Source of the DNA: Streptomyces sp. NRRL WC-3605
Lineage (GTDB): Bacteria; Actinomycetota; Actinomycetes; Streptomycetales; Streptomycetaceae
Reading direction: 5' to 3'
Length of the DNA: 64,000 nucleotides
Assembly: GCF_001509795.1 (NCBI RefSeq)
Contig: NZ_LLZN01000055.1
Span: 30,478-94,477, forward strand
Part shown: one piece after another, positions 1-8,647 of the stretch
How positions within the stretch are numbered: the stretch's first letter is position 1
Layout: each line of letters opens with the position of its first letter
The notes under the pieces: generated by a model
Told to the model about the DNA's origin: nothing
Seen by the model: the letters and a program-made list of their open reading frames with translations, nothing else
The model's database searches: none
Position numbers and translations under genes: made by a program

Positions 1-126
1 GGCGGGCAGGAGGAGCAGGTAGGGCAGGCCGATGCGGCGGATCCGCCCGGGACGGCGGCGGGGGCCGCTCGCCGTCCCGGGGGAGCTCGGACGCACCGCG
101 GCCTCGGTGGGGACCGTGGTCGTCAT
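1..126 (-). CDS. Sugar ABC transporter permease, N-terminal fragment
   Basis: The first 42 codons of a minus-strand gene run off the left edge. The peptide has a basic, proline-rich cytoplasmic tail followed by the start of a hydrophobic segment (IGLPYLLLLPA), typical of the first membrane span of MalF/UgpA-type sugar permeases. The ATG lies 5 bp downstream of the stop of the sugar-binding lipoprotein gene, which is the usual binding protein-permease-permease order of CUT1 importers. The membrane topology is inferred from the family because only the N-terminus is present. Co-transcription with the upstream gene is very likely. Confidence 0.75.
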   Translation of the reverse strand, partial: MTTTVPTEAAVRPSSPGTASGPRRRPGRIRRIGLPYLLLLPA

Positions 127-131
127 CGTGC

Positions 132-1451
132 TCACTTCGCCGGCATCTGCTGCTGGGCCTTCTCGAGGGCGGCCTTGACCGAGTCCTCCGTGACCTTGCG
201 TCCGGCGGCGGCGTCGGCGAACAGCCCCTTGATGGCGGTGCCGACGGCGGTCTCGAACTGGGACTCGTCGGCGACCTGCGGGGCGGCGACGGCGCTCTTG
301 GCGAGGGTGTCCTTGAGGACCGCGTTCGCCGGGGTGTTGAAGGCGGCGTCGGCCTGGGCGCCCTTGACCGGCGGTATGGAGCTGTAGGCCTGGTTGAGGA
401 TCTTCTGCTCGGCGTCGCTCGTCATGAACTTCACGAACTTGGTGGCGCCGTCGATGTTGTCGGTGTTCTTGAAGACGGCCATGTTGATGCCCATGACCAT
501 GGAGTTGACGCCGGTGCCGGTGCCGGGGGCGCCGGACTGCACGGGCACCGGGGCGATGCCGTAGTCGTCCTCGCTCATGCCCTGGGACTTGAGGTTGGCG
601 GACGCGGACTGCCACAGCAGCATCGCCGTCTTGCCCTTGGCGAAGTCGCTGACGGACTGGTTCTGCGCGTACTCGGCGTTGCCCGGCGCGACGACCTTGT
701 CCTTGGCCATCAGGTCGACGAACTGCTTGACGCCGGCGACGGCCTTGTCGGAGGTGAAGTCGGCCTTGCCGTCGGCGGTGAAGAAGTCGGCGCCGTGCTG
801 CTTGGCGAAGACGACGGCGTGGTGGATGTTCTCGGAGGGGTTGGACCCCTCGACGCCGAGCGCCCACTTGCCGCCGCCGGTGAGCTTCTTGCCGTCGGCG
901 ACGAGTTCGTCCCAGGTGGCCGGCGGCTCGGCGATGCCGGCGTCGGCGAACGCCTTCTTGTTGTAGTAGAGCGCGTACGCCATCGAGTACAGCGGGACGG
1001 CGGCCGGGTCCTTGCCCTCGGCGCCGGTGGAACCGAGCGCGGAGTCGACGAAGCGGTCCTTGCCGCCGATCTTGTCGAACTGCGCCTTGTCCCACGGCAG
1101 AAGGGCGCCGGTGGCCTGGAGCGAGGCGGACCAGGTGTTGCCGATGTTGAGGACGTCCGGGCCCTGGCCGGACGTGGTGGCGGTGAGGATGCGGTTGAGC
1201 AGGTCGGACCAGGGCACGACCTCCAGCTTCACCTCGATGCCGGTCTCCTTCTCGAACTTGTCGAGTTCGGGCTGGAGGACCTTCTTGTCGACCTCGATGC
1301 TGGCGCCCTGGTTCGAGGCCCAGTACGTGAGGGTCTTCGGGGAGTCGTTCGACCCCCCGCCGTCCGTCGACGAACCGCCTCCGCAGGCCGTGGCGGCCAG
1401 GGCGAGAGACATGGTGACGGCAGCTACGGCCGCGGCTCGCGTTGTGCGCAT
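132..1451 (-). CDS. Extracellular sugar-binding lipoprotein (CUT1 ABC transporter)
   Basis: This 439-residue protein has a lipoprotein signal ending LALAATACGGG, so the mature protein should be anchored to the membrane by the Cys near residue 23. The body resembles family-1 solute-binding proteins: an N-terminal LTYWASNQG-like strand, a GPDVLNIG segment, and a C-terminal helical region ending with FVKFMTSDAEQK. The length is normal for the family. It should deliver an oligo- or monosaccharide to the permease encoded just downstream. The promoter region is shared with a divergent secreted polysaccharide-active-like protein and contains a CebR/LacI-like box, which suggests sugar induction. The substrate cannot be read from the sequence. 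Confidence 0.88.
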   Translation of the reverse strand: MRTTRAAAVAAVTMSLALAATACGGGSSTDGGGSNDSPKTLTYWASNQGASIEVDKKVLQPELDKFEKETGIEVKLEVVPWSDLLNRILTATTSGQGPDVLNIGNTWSASLQATGALLPWDKAQFDKIGGKDRFVDSALGSTGAEGKDPAAVPLYSMAYALYYNKKAFADAGIAEPPATWDELVADGKKLTGGGKWALGVEGSNPSENIHHAVVFAKQHGADFFTADGKADFTSDKAVAGVKQFVDLMAKDKVVAPGNAEYAQNQSVSDFAKGKTAMLLWQSASANLKSQGMSEDDYGIAPVPVQSGAPGTGTGVNSMVMGINMAVFKNTDNIDGATKFVKFMTSDAEQKILNQAYSSIPPVKGAQADAAFNTPANAVLKDTLAKSAVAAPQVADESQFETAVGTAIKGLFADAAAGRKVTEDSVKAALEKAQQQMPAK

Positions 1452-1498
1452 GGCTCCGGTGTCCCTTCCGGGGGTACTGCTGCTTAATTTAGAGCGTG

Positions 1499-1527
1499 AG
1501 TTAAGCCCCTGGGCGCGACGGCGTCAA
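1499..1527 (-). promoter_or_regulatory. Candidate promoter of the sugar ABC operon
   Basis: On the minus strand, TTGACG (1527-1522) and TTAACT (1504-1499) are separated by 17 bp. They lie about 50 bp upstream of the lipoprotein start. An inverted repeat GCTTAA...TTAAGC (1482-1506, 13-bp spacer) overlaps the proposed -10, so a repressor bound there would block initiation. The -10 fit is moderate, so this is a sequence-based prediction only. Confidence 0.4.
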
Positions 1528-1602
1528 GGCTTTGGACGCACTTGCCGGACTCTTGTCCAACCCCTTGACCTTTTCATTTCGCGGTTGAACCATTCAGCGG
1601 CG

Positions 1603-1616
1603 AGAGAGCGCTCCCA
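1603..1616. promoter_or_regulatory. CebR/LacI-like operator box
   Basis: AGAGAGCGCTCCCA matches the Streptomyces CebR box TGGGAGCGCTCCCA at 12 of 14 positions (mismatches at 1 and 3), with the diagnostic central AGCGCT. It lies 41 bp before the ATG of the secreted beta-helix protein and 150 bp upstream of the divergent ABC operon. It could therefore couple secretion of a polysaccharide-active protein with sugar import. The controlling LacI-family gene is not in this window. Confidence 0.5.
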
Positions 1617-1657
1617 GACCCCACTTCGTTCACTTCCTGAACCAGGAGAGCCGCCCC

Positions 1658-3466
1658 ATGCCTGATTCCTTGCCGTCGAACTCCCCCTCCGACTCCCGGC
1701 CCGCGGTCGGCCGCCGCACCCTGCTGGGCGCCGCCGCGGCGGCCACCGCCGCACCCGTGGTGCTGGGTTCGGCCGCCCGCGCCTCCGCCGCGCCGACGCC
1801 CCGCCGCAAGCCGCGTGCCCTGCCCGGCGGTGGCGACCTCGGCCCGAACGTCCTCGTCTTCGACCCGTCGACCCCCGGCATCCAGGCCCGCCTCGACGAG
1901 GTGTTCCGGCAGCAGGAGTCCGCCCAGTTCGGCACCGGCCGCTACGCCCTGCTGTTCAAGCCCGGCACCTACCAGGGCCTCAACGCCCAGCTCGGCTTCT
2001 ACACCTCCATCGCGGGCCTCGGCCTCTCCCCCGACGACACCACCATCAACGGTGACGTCACCGTCGACGCCGGCTGGTTCGACGGCAACGCGACGCAGAA
2101 CTTCTGGCGTTCGGCGGAGAACCTGGCGCTGGTCCCGGTGAACGGCACCAACCGCTGGGCGGTCGCGCAGGCGGCCCCGTTCCGCCGGATGCACGTCCGC
2201 GGCGGCCTCAACCTCGCCCCCAGCGGCTACGGCTGGGCCAGCGGCGGCTACATCGCGGACAGCCGGATCGACGGCCAGATCGGCCCCTACTCTCAGCAGC
2301 AGTGGTACACCCGCGACAGCGCGATCGGCAGTTGGCTCAACGGCGTCTGGAACATGGTGTTCTCGGGTGTCGAGGGCGCACCCGCGCAGAGCTTCCCCAA
2401 TCCGCCGTACACCACCCTGACCACCACGCCGGTCTCCCGCGAGAAGCCGTTCCTGTACCTCCAGGGCAGCGAGTACCGGGTCTTCCTGCCCGAGAAGCGG
2501 ACCAACGCACGCGGCGTGACCTGGGGCAACGGCACCCCGCGCGGCACCTCCCTGCCGCTCACGCGGTTCTACGTCGCCCGCCCCGGCGTGACGGCGGCGA
2601 CACTGAACCAGGCCCTGGCACAGGGCCTGCACCTCCTCCTCACCCCCGGCATCTACCACCTGTCGGAACCCCTGCGGATCGACCGGCCGAACACGGTCGT
2701 CCTCGGCCTCGGCTACGCGACCCTCATCCCGGACGGCGGTGTCACGGCGGTGAAGGTCGCCGACGTCGACGGCGTGCGGCTCGCCGGCTTCCTGGTGGAC
2801 GCCGGGCCGGTCAACTCCCCCACCCTGCTGGAGATCGGACCGCGCGGGGCCTCCCGCGACCACTCCGCGAACCCGACCACCGTCCAGGACGTGTTCATCC
2901 GCATCGGCGGCGCGGGCCCCGGCAAGGCCACGACCAGCATGGTCGTCAACAGCCGCCACACGATCGTCGACCACACCTGGGTGTGGCGCGCCGACCACGG
3001 CGACGGCGTCGGCTGGGAGACCAACCGCGCCGACTACGGCGTCGTCGTCAACGGCGACGACGTCCTGGCGACGGGCCTGTTCGTCGAGCACTTCAACAAG
3101 TACGACGTGCAGTGGTTCGGCCAGCGGGGCCGCACGATCTTCTTCCAGAACGAGAAGGCGTACGACGCCCCCAACCAGGCCGCCATCCAGAACGGCTCGG
3201 TCAAGGGCTACGCCGCCTACCGGGTCGGCGACGCGGTGACCTCGCACGAGGGCTGGGGCCTGGGCAGCTACTGCTACTACAACGTCGACCCGACGATCGT
3301 CCAGCACCACGGCTTCGCCGCCCCGACCCGCCCGAACGTCCGCTTCCACAACCTCCTCGTGGTCTCCCTGGGCGGCCAGGGCCAGTACGAACGCGTCATC
3401 AACGACACGGGCACCCCGACGTCGGGGACGTCCACGGTGCCGTCGACGGTGGTGTCGTATCCCTGA
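1658..3466 (+). CDS. Secreted right-handed beta-helix protein (pectate-lyase/GH55-like fold)
   Basis: This 602-residue protein has a Tat-type leader (GRRTLLG followed by an Ala-rich stretch ending ARASA, about residues 18-45). The remainder is rich in short strand-turn repeats such as LLFKPGTYQGL, LLLTPGIYHL and VVLGLGYATLIPDGG, the pattern of paired right-handed beta-helices seen in GH55 glucanases and pectate-lyase-like enzymes. Relatives are often given vague names in genome annotation. I cannot see a proven catalytic residue. It is divergent from a sugar ABC importer with a CebR-like box between them, so a role in extracellular polysaccharide use is reasonable but inferred. It is preceded by CAGGAGAGCC (1641-1650) 7 bp before the ATG. 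Confidence 0.65.
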   Translation: MPDSLPSNSPSDSRPAVGRRTLLGAAAAATAAPVVLGSAARASAAPTPRRKPRALPGGGDLGPNVLVFDPSTPGIQARLDEVFRQQESAQFGTGRYALLFKPGTYQGLNAQLGFYTSIAGLGLSPDDTTINGDVTVDAGWFDGNATQNFWRSAENLALVPVNGTNRWAVAQAAPFRRMHVRGGLNLAPSGYGWASGGYIADSRIDGQIGPYSQQQWYTRDSAIGSWLNGVWNMVFSGVEGAPAQSFPNPPYTTLTTTPVSREKPFLYLQGSEYRVFLPEKRTNARGVTWGNGTPRGTSLPLTRFYVARPGVTAATLNQALAQGLHLLLTPGIYHLSEPLRIDRPNTVVLGLGYATLIPDGGVTAVKVADVDGVRLAGFLVDAGPVNSPTLLEIGPRGASRDHSANPTTVQDVFIRIGGAGPGKATTSMVVNSRHTIVDHTWVWRADHGDGVGWETNRADYGVVVNGDDVLATGLFVEHFNKYDVQWFGQRGRTIFFQNEKAYDAPNQAAIQNGSVKGYAAYRVGDAVTSHEGWGLGSYCYYNVDPTIVQHHGFAAPTRPNVRFHNLLVVSLGGQGQYERVINDTGTPTSGTSTVPSTVVSYP

Positions 3467-3506
3467 CCGGTGACCGGTGAACTGGTGACCCGTTCCGGTT
3501 CCGGGG

Positions 3507-3544
3507 GAGGGCGGCCCCACCTGACTCCAGGTGGGGCCGCCCTC
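3507..3544. terminator. Bidirectional rho-independent-like hairpin
   Basis: A perfect 17-bp stem (GAGGGCGGCCCCACCTG and its complement) with a 4-nt loop lies between two convergent genes. There is no U-tract, as is common for Streptomyces terminators. It can serve both the beta-helix gene and EF-G2. Confidence 0.85.
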
Positions 3545-3553
3545 GCCCTCAGG

Positions 3554-5602
3554 TCACCGGGCGGCCTGCGGCGCTGGGGCCGGGGCGTAGCCCGTCGGGC
3601 GGGTGGTGAAGGTGCCGCGGCCCTGGGTGCGGCTGCGCAGGCGGGTCGCGTAGCCGAACAGTTCGGCCAGGGGCACGGTCGCCGTGACGACCGCCGCGCC
3701 CGCCCGGGTGACCGAACCCGAGACGCGTCCGCGGCGGGCCGCCAGGTCGCCGAGGACGGTGCCGACGGCGTCCTCCGGCACGGTGACCGTCACCTCGGCG
3801 ACCGGCTCCAGCAGCACCATCGCGCAGGAGCGCAGGGCGTCGCGCAGGCCGAGGCGGCCGGCGGTGCGGAACGCGGTGTCGGACGAGTCCTTCACATGCG
3901 TCGCCCCGTCGGTGAGGGTGACGCGCACCCCGGTCACCTGGTGCCCGCCGAACGGCCCCTCGACGAGGGCGTCGCGGCAGCCGGCCTCCACGGCACGGAC
4001 GTACTCCTGCGGCACCCGCCCGCCCACGACGGCCGAACGGAACTCGAAGCCGGACCCGGCCTCCAGCGGTTCGACGTCGAGGACGACGTGCGCGAACTGA
4101 CCCGCGCCACCGTCCTGTTTGACGTGCCGGAAGACGAACCCGCGCACGCCGGTGCCGACGGTCTCGCGGTACGACACCCTCGGCCGTCCGACGGCGACGT
4201 CCAGGCCGGTCTCGCGCCTGATCCTCTCCACCGCGACCTCCAGGTGCAGTTCGCCCATCCCGGACAGCAGCGTCTGCCCGGTCTCCGCGTCCGTGCGCAC
4301 CACCAGCGACGGGTCCTCCTCGGCGAGCCGGGCCAGCGCGGTGGCCAGCCGGTCCGTGTCGGTGGACCTGCGTGCCTCCACGGCGACCGACACCACCGGG
4401 TCGGCCACACCCGGCGGTTCCAGGACGAGGGGGGCGCCCGGCGCGCACAGCGTGGAGCCCGCGCGAGCCGACTTCAGGCCGACGACGGCGACGATGTCCC
4501 CGGCGACCGCCCGGTCGACCTGGGCGTGCCGGTCGGCCTGCACCCGCAGGATCCGCCCGATCCGCTCGGTGCGTCCGGCGCTCGTGTCCAGCACGGTGTC
4601 CCCCTTCCCGATCGTTCCCGAATACACCCGCACGTACGTCAGCCGTCCGGTCGGCGTGGCGCTCACCTTGAACGCCAGCCCCGCGAAGGGCGCCGCCGGG
4701 TCGGCCGGGCGCCGCTCGTGCGGGTCCTGCGTGTCGTGGACCGGCGGTACGTCGAGCGGTGACGGCAGGTACGCCACCACCGCGTCGAGCAGCGGCTCCA
4801 CACCGCGATTGCGGTAGGCCGAGCCGCACAGCACGACGACGCCCTCCCCGGTGCGGGTGACCTCGCGCAGGGCGGCGGTCAGCGTGCCGGGCGACACGGT
4901 CCCCCGCGCGCAGAACTCCTCCAGCGCCTCGGCGTGCAGCTCGGCCACGGCCTCCTCCAGCAGACGCCGGCGCCGGCGGGCCTCGGCCCGCAGTTCCTCC
5001 GGTAAGTCCTCGACCGCGAAGGTGCCGTCGTCGCCCCAGACCAGCGCGCGCATCCGTACGAGGTCGACGACCCCGCGGAAGCCGTCCTCGGTGCCGATCG
5101 GCAACTGCACGGCCAGCGGCACCGGATGCAGCCGTTCCCGGATCGACGCCACCGCCCGGTCGAGGTCCGCGCCCGCGCGGTCCAGCTTGTTGACAAAGGC
5201 GATCCTCGGCACGCCGTGCCGGTCCGCCTGCCGCCACACCGACTCGCTCTGCGGCTCGACGCCCGCAACGGCGTCGAACACGGCGACCGCGCCGTCGAGC
5301 ACGCGCAGCGCCCGCTCGACCTCGTCGGCGAAGTCGACGTGGCCGGGGGTGTCGATGAGGTTGACGCGGTGCCCGTCCCAGTCGCAGCTCACTGCCGCGG
5401 CGAAGATGGTGATGCCCCGGTCGCGCTCCTGCGGATCGAAGTCGGTGACGGTGGTGCCGTCGTGCACCTCGCCCCGCTTGTGGGTGGTGCCGGTGGCGTA
5501 CAGGATCCGCTCGGTGACGGTGGTCTTCCCGGCGTCGACGTGGGCGAGGATGCCGAGGTTGCGTACGGCGGCGAGGGCGTTGATGTGGGTGTGCGTGCGC
5601 AC
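3554..5602 (-). CDS. fusA2: Elongation factor G paralogue (EF-G2 type translational GTPase)
   Basis: I chose the GTG at 5602 (682 residues) because GAAAGG sits 9 bp upstream; an in-frame ATG at 5656 would add 18 poorly conserved residues. The GTPase motifs are complete: AHVDAGKT (20-27), RGIT (62-65), DTPGH (84-88) and NKLD (138-141). They are followed by EF-G domains II-V, including the domain-IV-like VSYRETV segment. It is shorter and more divergent than housekeeping EF-G and stands alone, without rpsL/rpsG/tuf neighbours, so it is the second EF-G found in many actinobacteria. A role in alternative translocation, recycling or ribosome protection cannot be separated by sequence. Leu200 is encoded by TTA (5003-5005), the rare codon read by bldA tRNA. 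Confidence 0.85.
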   Translation of the reverse strand: MRTHTHINALAAVRNLGILAHVDAGKTTVTERILYATGTTHKRGEVHDGTTVTDFDPQERDRGITIFAAAVSCDWDGHRVNLIDTPGHVDFADEVERALRVLDGAVAVFDAVAGVEPQSESVWRQADRHGVPRIAFVNKLDRAGADLDRAVASIRERLHPVPLAVQLPIGTEDGFRGVVDLVRMRALVWGDDGTFAVEDLPEELRAEARRRRRLLEEAVAELHAEALEEFCARGTVSPGTLTAALREVTRTGEGVVVLCGSAYRNRGVEPLLDAVVAYLPSPLDVPPVHDTQDPHERRPADPAAPFAGLAFKVSATPTGRLTYVRVYSGTIGKGDTVLDTSAGRTERIGRILRVQADRHAQVDRAVAGDIVAVVGLKSARAGSTLCAPGAPLVLEPPGVADPVVSVAVEARRSTDTDRLATALARLAEEDPSLVVRTDAETGQTLLSGMGELHLEVAVERIRRETGLDVAVGRPRVSYRETVGTGVRGFVFRHVKQDGGAGQFAHVVLDVEPLEAGSGFEFRSAVVGGRVPQEYVRAVEAGCRDALVEGPFGGHQVTGVRVTLTDGATHVKDSSDTAFRTAGRLGLRDALRSCAMVLLEPVAEVTVTVPEDAVGTVLGDLAARRGRVSGSVTRAGAAVVTATVPLAELFGYATRLRSRTQGRGTFTTRPTGYAPAPAPQAAR

Positions 5603-5703
5603 GGCCGGTGGCCTTTCGGATGGTCCGGAAGAGGGCGGCGCGATGCCCCGGCGCACGGCAGCGCGGGCCCACGGCGAGGCGGGGGCGCTGGATCAGACGT
5701 GCG

Positions 5704-5817
5704 TCACGGGGTCCGGTGCCGGGCGCGCAGCGGGCACCGGGCGGCCGGAGACACCAGGATCACCTCGGTCCGGCGGGACCGGGAACGGGGAGCAGCGGCG
5801 GCGGTGTGCGCACGCAC
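5704..5817 (-). CDS. Possible 37-residue leader peptide upstream of EF-G2
   Basis: A short ORF starts with GTG at 5817 and is preceded by AGGGGAG about 7 bp upstream, a better ribosome site than many annotated genes. The peptide begins MRAHTAAAAP, is Arg/Ala rich, contains one Cys and ends 101 bp before EF-G2. Its start region (GGCCGTGCG) resembles the EF-G2 start region. I recognise no family. It may be a regulatory upstream ORF for the GTPase or a chance ORF. Confidence 0.3.
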   Translation of the reverse strand: MRAHTAAAAPRSRSRRTEVILVSPAARCPLRARHRTP

Positions 5818-5967
5818 GGCCTGTCTCCCCTCGTCGTCGGTCGTGACGGCGCCGCCCGTCGTGGGCGGCGTCCTGCGGTGAGTCTAGGGAGGGCCGCTCG
5901 ACCTGTGCCACGTGTTTTCGCCGAAGCGCGGGCCCACCACCCAGGCCCCACGGCATGCCCCTAGCCG

Positions 5968-5982
5968 TCTCGCATCGCGAGA
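5968..5982. promoter_or_regulatory. Inverted repeat upstream of the MHS transporter
   Basis: TCTCGC-ATC-GCGAGA is a perfect 6-bp dyad with a 3-bp spacer in the EF-G2/transporter intergenic region. It is followed by two further GAGATG words. It is a candidate operator lying about 35 bp upstream of the proposed -35. No cognate regulator is adjacent. Confidence 0.3.
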
Positions 5983-6015
5983 TGAGATTCCTGCTTCATG
6001 AGATGTCTGAGAGTC

Positions 6016-6045
6016 TTCGATCTACCTGCACTGTGCACCTATATT
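6016..6045 (+). promoter_or_regulatory. Candidate promoter of the MHS transporter
   Basis: TTCGAT (6016-6021) and TATATT (6040-6045) are separated by 18 bp in a locally AT-rich stretch. This predicts a 5' leader of about 75 nt before the ATG at 6126. The rest of the 5818-6125 gap shows only a small dyad and no other gene. Confidence 0.4.
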
Positions 6046-6125
6046 CGAGACAGGGAACGGGTGCCGCCGTGCGGGTCCGTCGGCACGCGCCGCCGCGACC
6101 CTTCTCCCCCTCGAAAGACCGAGAG

Positions 6126-7541
6126 ATGTCTGCACCCACCAGCAGTCCCGCCGGCACCCCCGTGAACTCGCGGTCCCGCGTCCTCGTCGCCAGCCTCATC
6201 GGGACGACGATCGAGTTCTACGACTTCTACATCTACGCGACCGCGGCCGTCCTGGTGTTCCCGAAGCTCTTCTTCCCGAGCAGCGACCCGACCACGGCCC
6301 TGCTGTCGTCGTTCGCCGTCTTCGGCGCCGCCATGGTCGCCCGCCCGATCGGCGCCATTGTCTTCGGGCACCTCGGAGACCGCCTCGGCCGCAAGGGCAC
6401 GCTGGTGACCTCGCTGCTCACCATGGGTATCGCCACCTTCCTGATCGGCGTACTGCCCACCTACGCGCAGGCCGGCTGGGTCGCCACCGCGCTGCTGGTG
6501 CTGATGCGGCTGGCGCAGGGCTTCGCGCTGGGCGGCGAGTGGAGCGGCGCCGCGCTGGTCGCCACCGAGAACGCCCCGAGCGGCAAACGCGCGCTGTTCG
6601 GCACGTTCCCGCAGCTGGGCGCGCCGCTCGGCTTCATCATCGGCAACGGCCTGTTCCTGATCATGGGCGCGCTGATGCCGTCCGCGGCGGGCGCCGACCC
6701 GTCCCAGCCCTCGGACGCCTTCCTGAGCTGGGGATGGCGGGTGCCGTTCCTGTTCTCGGCCGTGATGGTGGCGATCGGCCTGTGGGTGCGGATGCGCCTG
6801 GTCGAGTCGCCGGTGTTCGCGAAGACCCGGGAGGCCGGACTGGTGCGCAAGCTGCCGCTGGCGGCCGTGGTCCGCAGCCATGGGAAGCAACTGGTCCTCG
6901 GCACCTTCTTCATGCTGGCGACGTACGTGCTCTTCTACCTGATGACCACCTTCTCGCTGAGCTACGGCCGGACCGCGACGGACGCCGCCGTCCCCGGACT
7001 GGGCTACAGCTACACCACCTTCGTCCTGATGATGATCTTCGGCGTGTTGTTCTTCGCGGTGTTCACCCTGGTCTCCGGCCCGCTCGCCGACCGCTACGGC
7101 CGCCGCACGACCCTGGCGTGGGTCACCGCGGCGATCGTCGTGTTCGGGCTGGTGTGGGTGCCGCTGATCGGTCTGGGCACGCTCGGTGTGGTGCTGTGGC
7201 TGGTGCTGGGCTTCACCCTGATGGGTATGACGTTCGGGCCGATGGGCGCGCTGCTGCCGGAGCTGTTCCCGACGAGCATGCGGTATACCGGGTCCGGCAT
7301 CTCGTACAACGTCAGCTCGATCCTCGGCGCCGCCGTCGCCCCGTTCATCGCGGTGGCCCTGTGGGAGGCGGGCGACGGCTCGCCGTGGCTGGTCGGCGTC
7401 TACCTCTCGTCGATGGCGGTGCTGACGCTGATCGCCCTGCTGGTGGGCAAGGAGACGAAGGACGTACGGCTGGAGGAGGGCGAGTCCGCCGCGGCTCCGG
7501 CCCCCGCCCGTGACGAGGCCGCCACCACCGTGGCCCCCTGA
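6126..7541 (+). CDS. MFS transporter, metabolite:H+ symporter (MHS) family
   Basis: This 471-residue, 12-span integral membrane protein has the MHS hallmarks: an IGTTIEFYDFYIYATAA first span, a GDRLGRKGTL loop 2-3 motif and GGEWSGAALVATENAP after span 4. Relatives (shikimate, proline/betaine, alpha-ketoglutarate and citrate carriers) import small organic acids or zwitterions with protons. The substrate here is not identifiable. I used the ATG at 6126 (upstream GAAAGACCGAGAG); the same frame is open further upstream but lacks a ribosome site. It is monocistronic, with its own promoter and a 3' hairpin. Confidence 0.85.
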   Translation: MSAPTSSPAGTPVNSRSRVLVASLIGTTIEFYDFYIYATAAVLVFPKLFFPSSDPTTALLSSFAVFGAAMVARPIGAIVFGHLGDRLGRKGTLVTSLLTMGIATFLIGVLPTYAQAGWVATALLVLMRLAQGFALGGEWSGAALVATENAPSGKRALFGTFPQLGAPLGFIIGNGLFLIMGALMPSAAGADPSQPSDAFLSWGWRVPFLFSAVMVAIGLWVRMRLVESPVFAKTREAGLVRKLPLAAVVRSHGKQLVLGTFFMLATYVLFYLMTTFSLSYGRTATDAAVPGLGYSYTTFVLMMIFGVLFFAVFTLVSGPLADRYGRRTTLAWVTAAIVVFGLVWVPLIGLGTLGVVLWLVLGFTLMGMTFGPMGALLPELFPTSMRYTGSGISYNVSSILGAAVAPFIAVALWEAGDGSPWLVGVYLSSMAVLTLIALLVGKETKDVRLEEGESAAAPAPARDEAATTVAP

Positions 7542-7599
7542 GCGCACCGGTCACTGTCGAGTACCACTGAGCACCACCGATTCACCCCTGAACGCCGCT

Positions 7600-7637
7600 G
7601 AGGCCCCCCAAGTCCGTTGCCGGACGCGGGGGGCCTC
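7600..7637 (+). terminator. Hairpin terminator after the MHS gene
   Basis: A 10-bp GC stem (GAGGCCCCCC with GGGGGGCCTC) is continued by an inner GTCCG/CGGAC stem across a 2-nt internal loop. It lies 58 bp after the stop codon. There is no U-tract. Confidence 0.75.
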
Positions 7638-7747
7638 GGCGTGCCCGGAGCACACCCCACGGCCAGCGACTCCGCGGCGGCTCCGGCCACCGTTAGGCCC
7701 CGGGTGATTTATGGTGAATCCAGCAGTTTGCCCCTACCGGAGGTGCA

Positions 7748-8629
7748 ATGATGCGCGCCGCGGCAGCGATCGTCTCTCTGGCTGTCAGCGGGGCGCTCGT
7801 CATCGCGACCTCGGCCTGCGACCAGGACGGATCGAAGGCGTCGAAGGTCCGCTACGGCGACTGTGACGTCTCGGGGCGGCACGGCGAGTTCCATCTGACC
7901 CCGGAGACGGCCGGGGCGCTCACGGTCAAGACGACCCTGCCCGCGCCGGGCTGGTGGAACGGTGACACGCCGGACTCCGTCAGGAGCGGCTACGAGTACT
8001 GCATGGCCGCGAACATCGCCTACCGCTCCGGACTCGACCGCGTCGACGTCAAGAACGCCCCCTTCCCGGAGGTCGTGTCCGGCCGGACCAAGGACTTCGA
8101 CCTGGCCCTGGCACAGATCACGATCACACCGGAACGCAGCAAGGTCGCCGAGTTCTCCCCGCCCTACCTCTCCTCGACCCTCGGCCTGCTGATCAGGGAG
8201 GGCGAGCGGATCGACGAGGACAACATCAGCGACGTGCGCATCGGGGTGGCAGAGGGCACCACGGGCGAGCAGTTCGTCGAGGACCGCATCAAGCCGGTCA
8301 AGCCCGTCACGGCCTACGCCAACGACCCGGAGATGATCACGGCCCTGGAGGACGGGCGGATCGACGCGGTCGTCCACGACACGACCATCCTGCTGCCGTA
8401 CGCCCAGAAGGAGGGCAGCATGGTGAGCCTGGTGGGCCAGTACCGGACCGACCAGGGCTACGGCGCCCTCTACCCGATGGGTTCGCGCAACCGGACCGAA
8501 CTGGACCGGGTCATCAGGCAGCTCATCGACGACGGGACACTCGCCAAGCTGTCGGCCGTCTATCTCGGGGCCGCCTTCGGCCGGGACCCGGCCAAGATCC
8601 CGTTCCTCACGGTCGACGAGAGTTCGTGA
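7748..8629 (+). CDS. Family-3 solute-binding lipoprotein (amino-acid type)
   Basis: This 293-residue lipoprotein has an N-terminal signal ending ATSACDQD. The mature part has the SBP_bac_3 pattern: a GYEYCMAANIAYR helix, FDLALAQITITPERSKVAEFSPPY (a very conserved segment in polar amino-acid binding proteins), and a second lobe with IGVAEGTTGEQF and DAVVHDTTILL. Family members bind amino acids or opines and feed ABC permeases, or act as sensors. No permease or ATPase is adjacent, so it may serve a distant transporter or signal to the neighbouring phosphatase. The ATG is preceded by GGAGG 5 bp upstream. Confidence 0.82.
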   Translation: MMRAAAAIVSLAVSGALVIATSACDQDGSKASKVRYGDCDVSGRHGEFHLTPETAGALTVKTTLPAPGWWNGDTPDSVRSGYEYCMAANIAYRSGLDRVDVKNAPFPEVVSGRTKDFDLALAQITITPERSKVAEFSPPYLSSTLGLLIREGERIDEDNISDVRIGVAEGTTGEQFVEDRIKPVKPVTAYANDPEMITALEDGRIDAVVHDTTILLPYAQKEGSMVSLVGQYRTDQGYGALYPMGSRNRTELDRVIRQLIDDGTLAKLSAVYLGAAFGRDPAKIPFLTVDESS

Positions 8630-8647
8630 CCGCGCGCCCCCACGGCG

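Noticed and set aside
3554..5602. Tetracycline ribosomal-protection protein
   Set aside because: Motifs and length fit an EF-G paralogue better; no resistance-gene context is present, although distant function cannot be excluded.
5955..6125. N-terminal extension of the MHS transporter
   Set aside because: The extension covers promoter-like AT-rich DNA and lacks a ribosome site; the protein family starts near the ATG at 6126.
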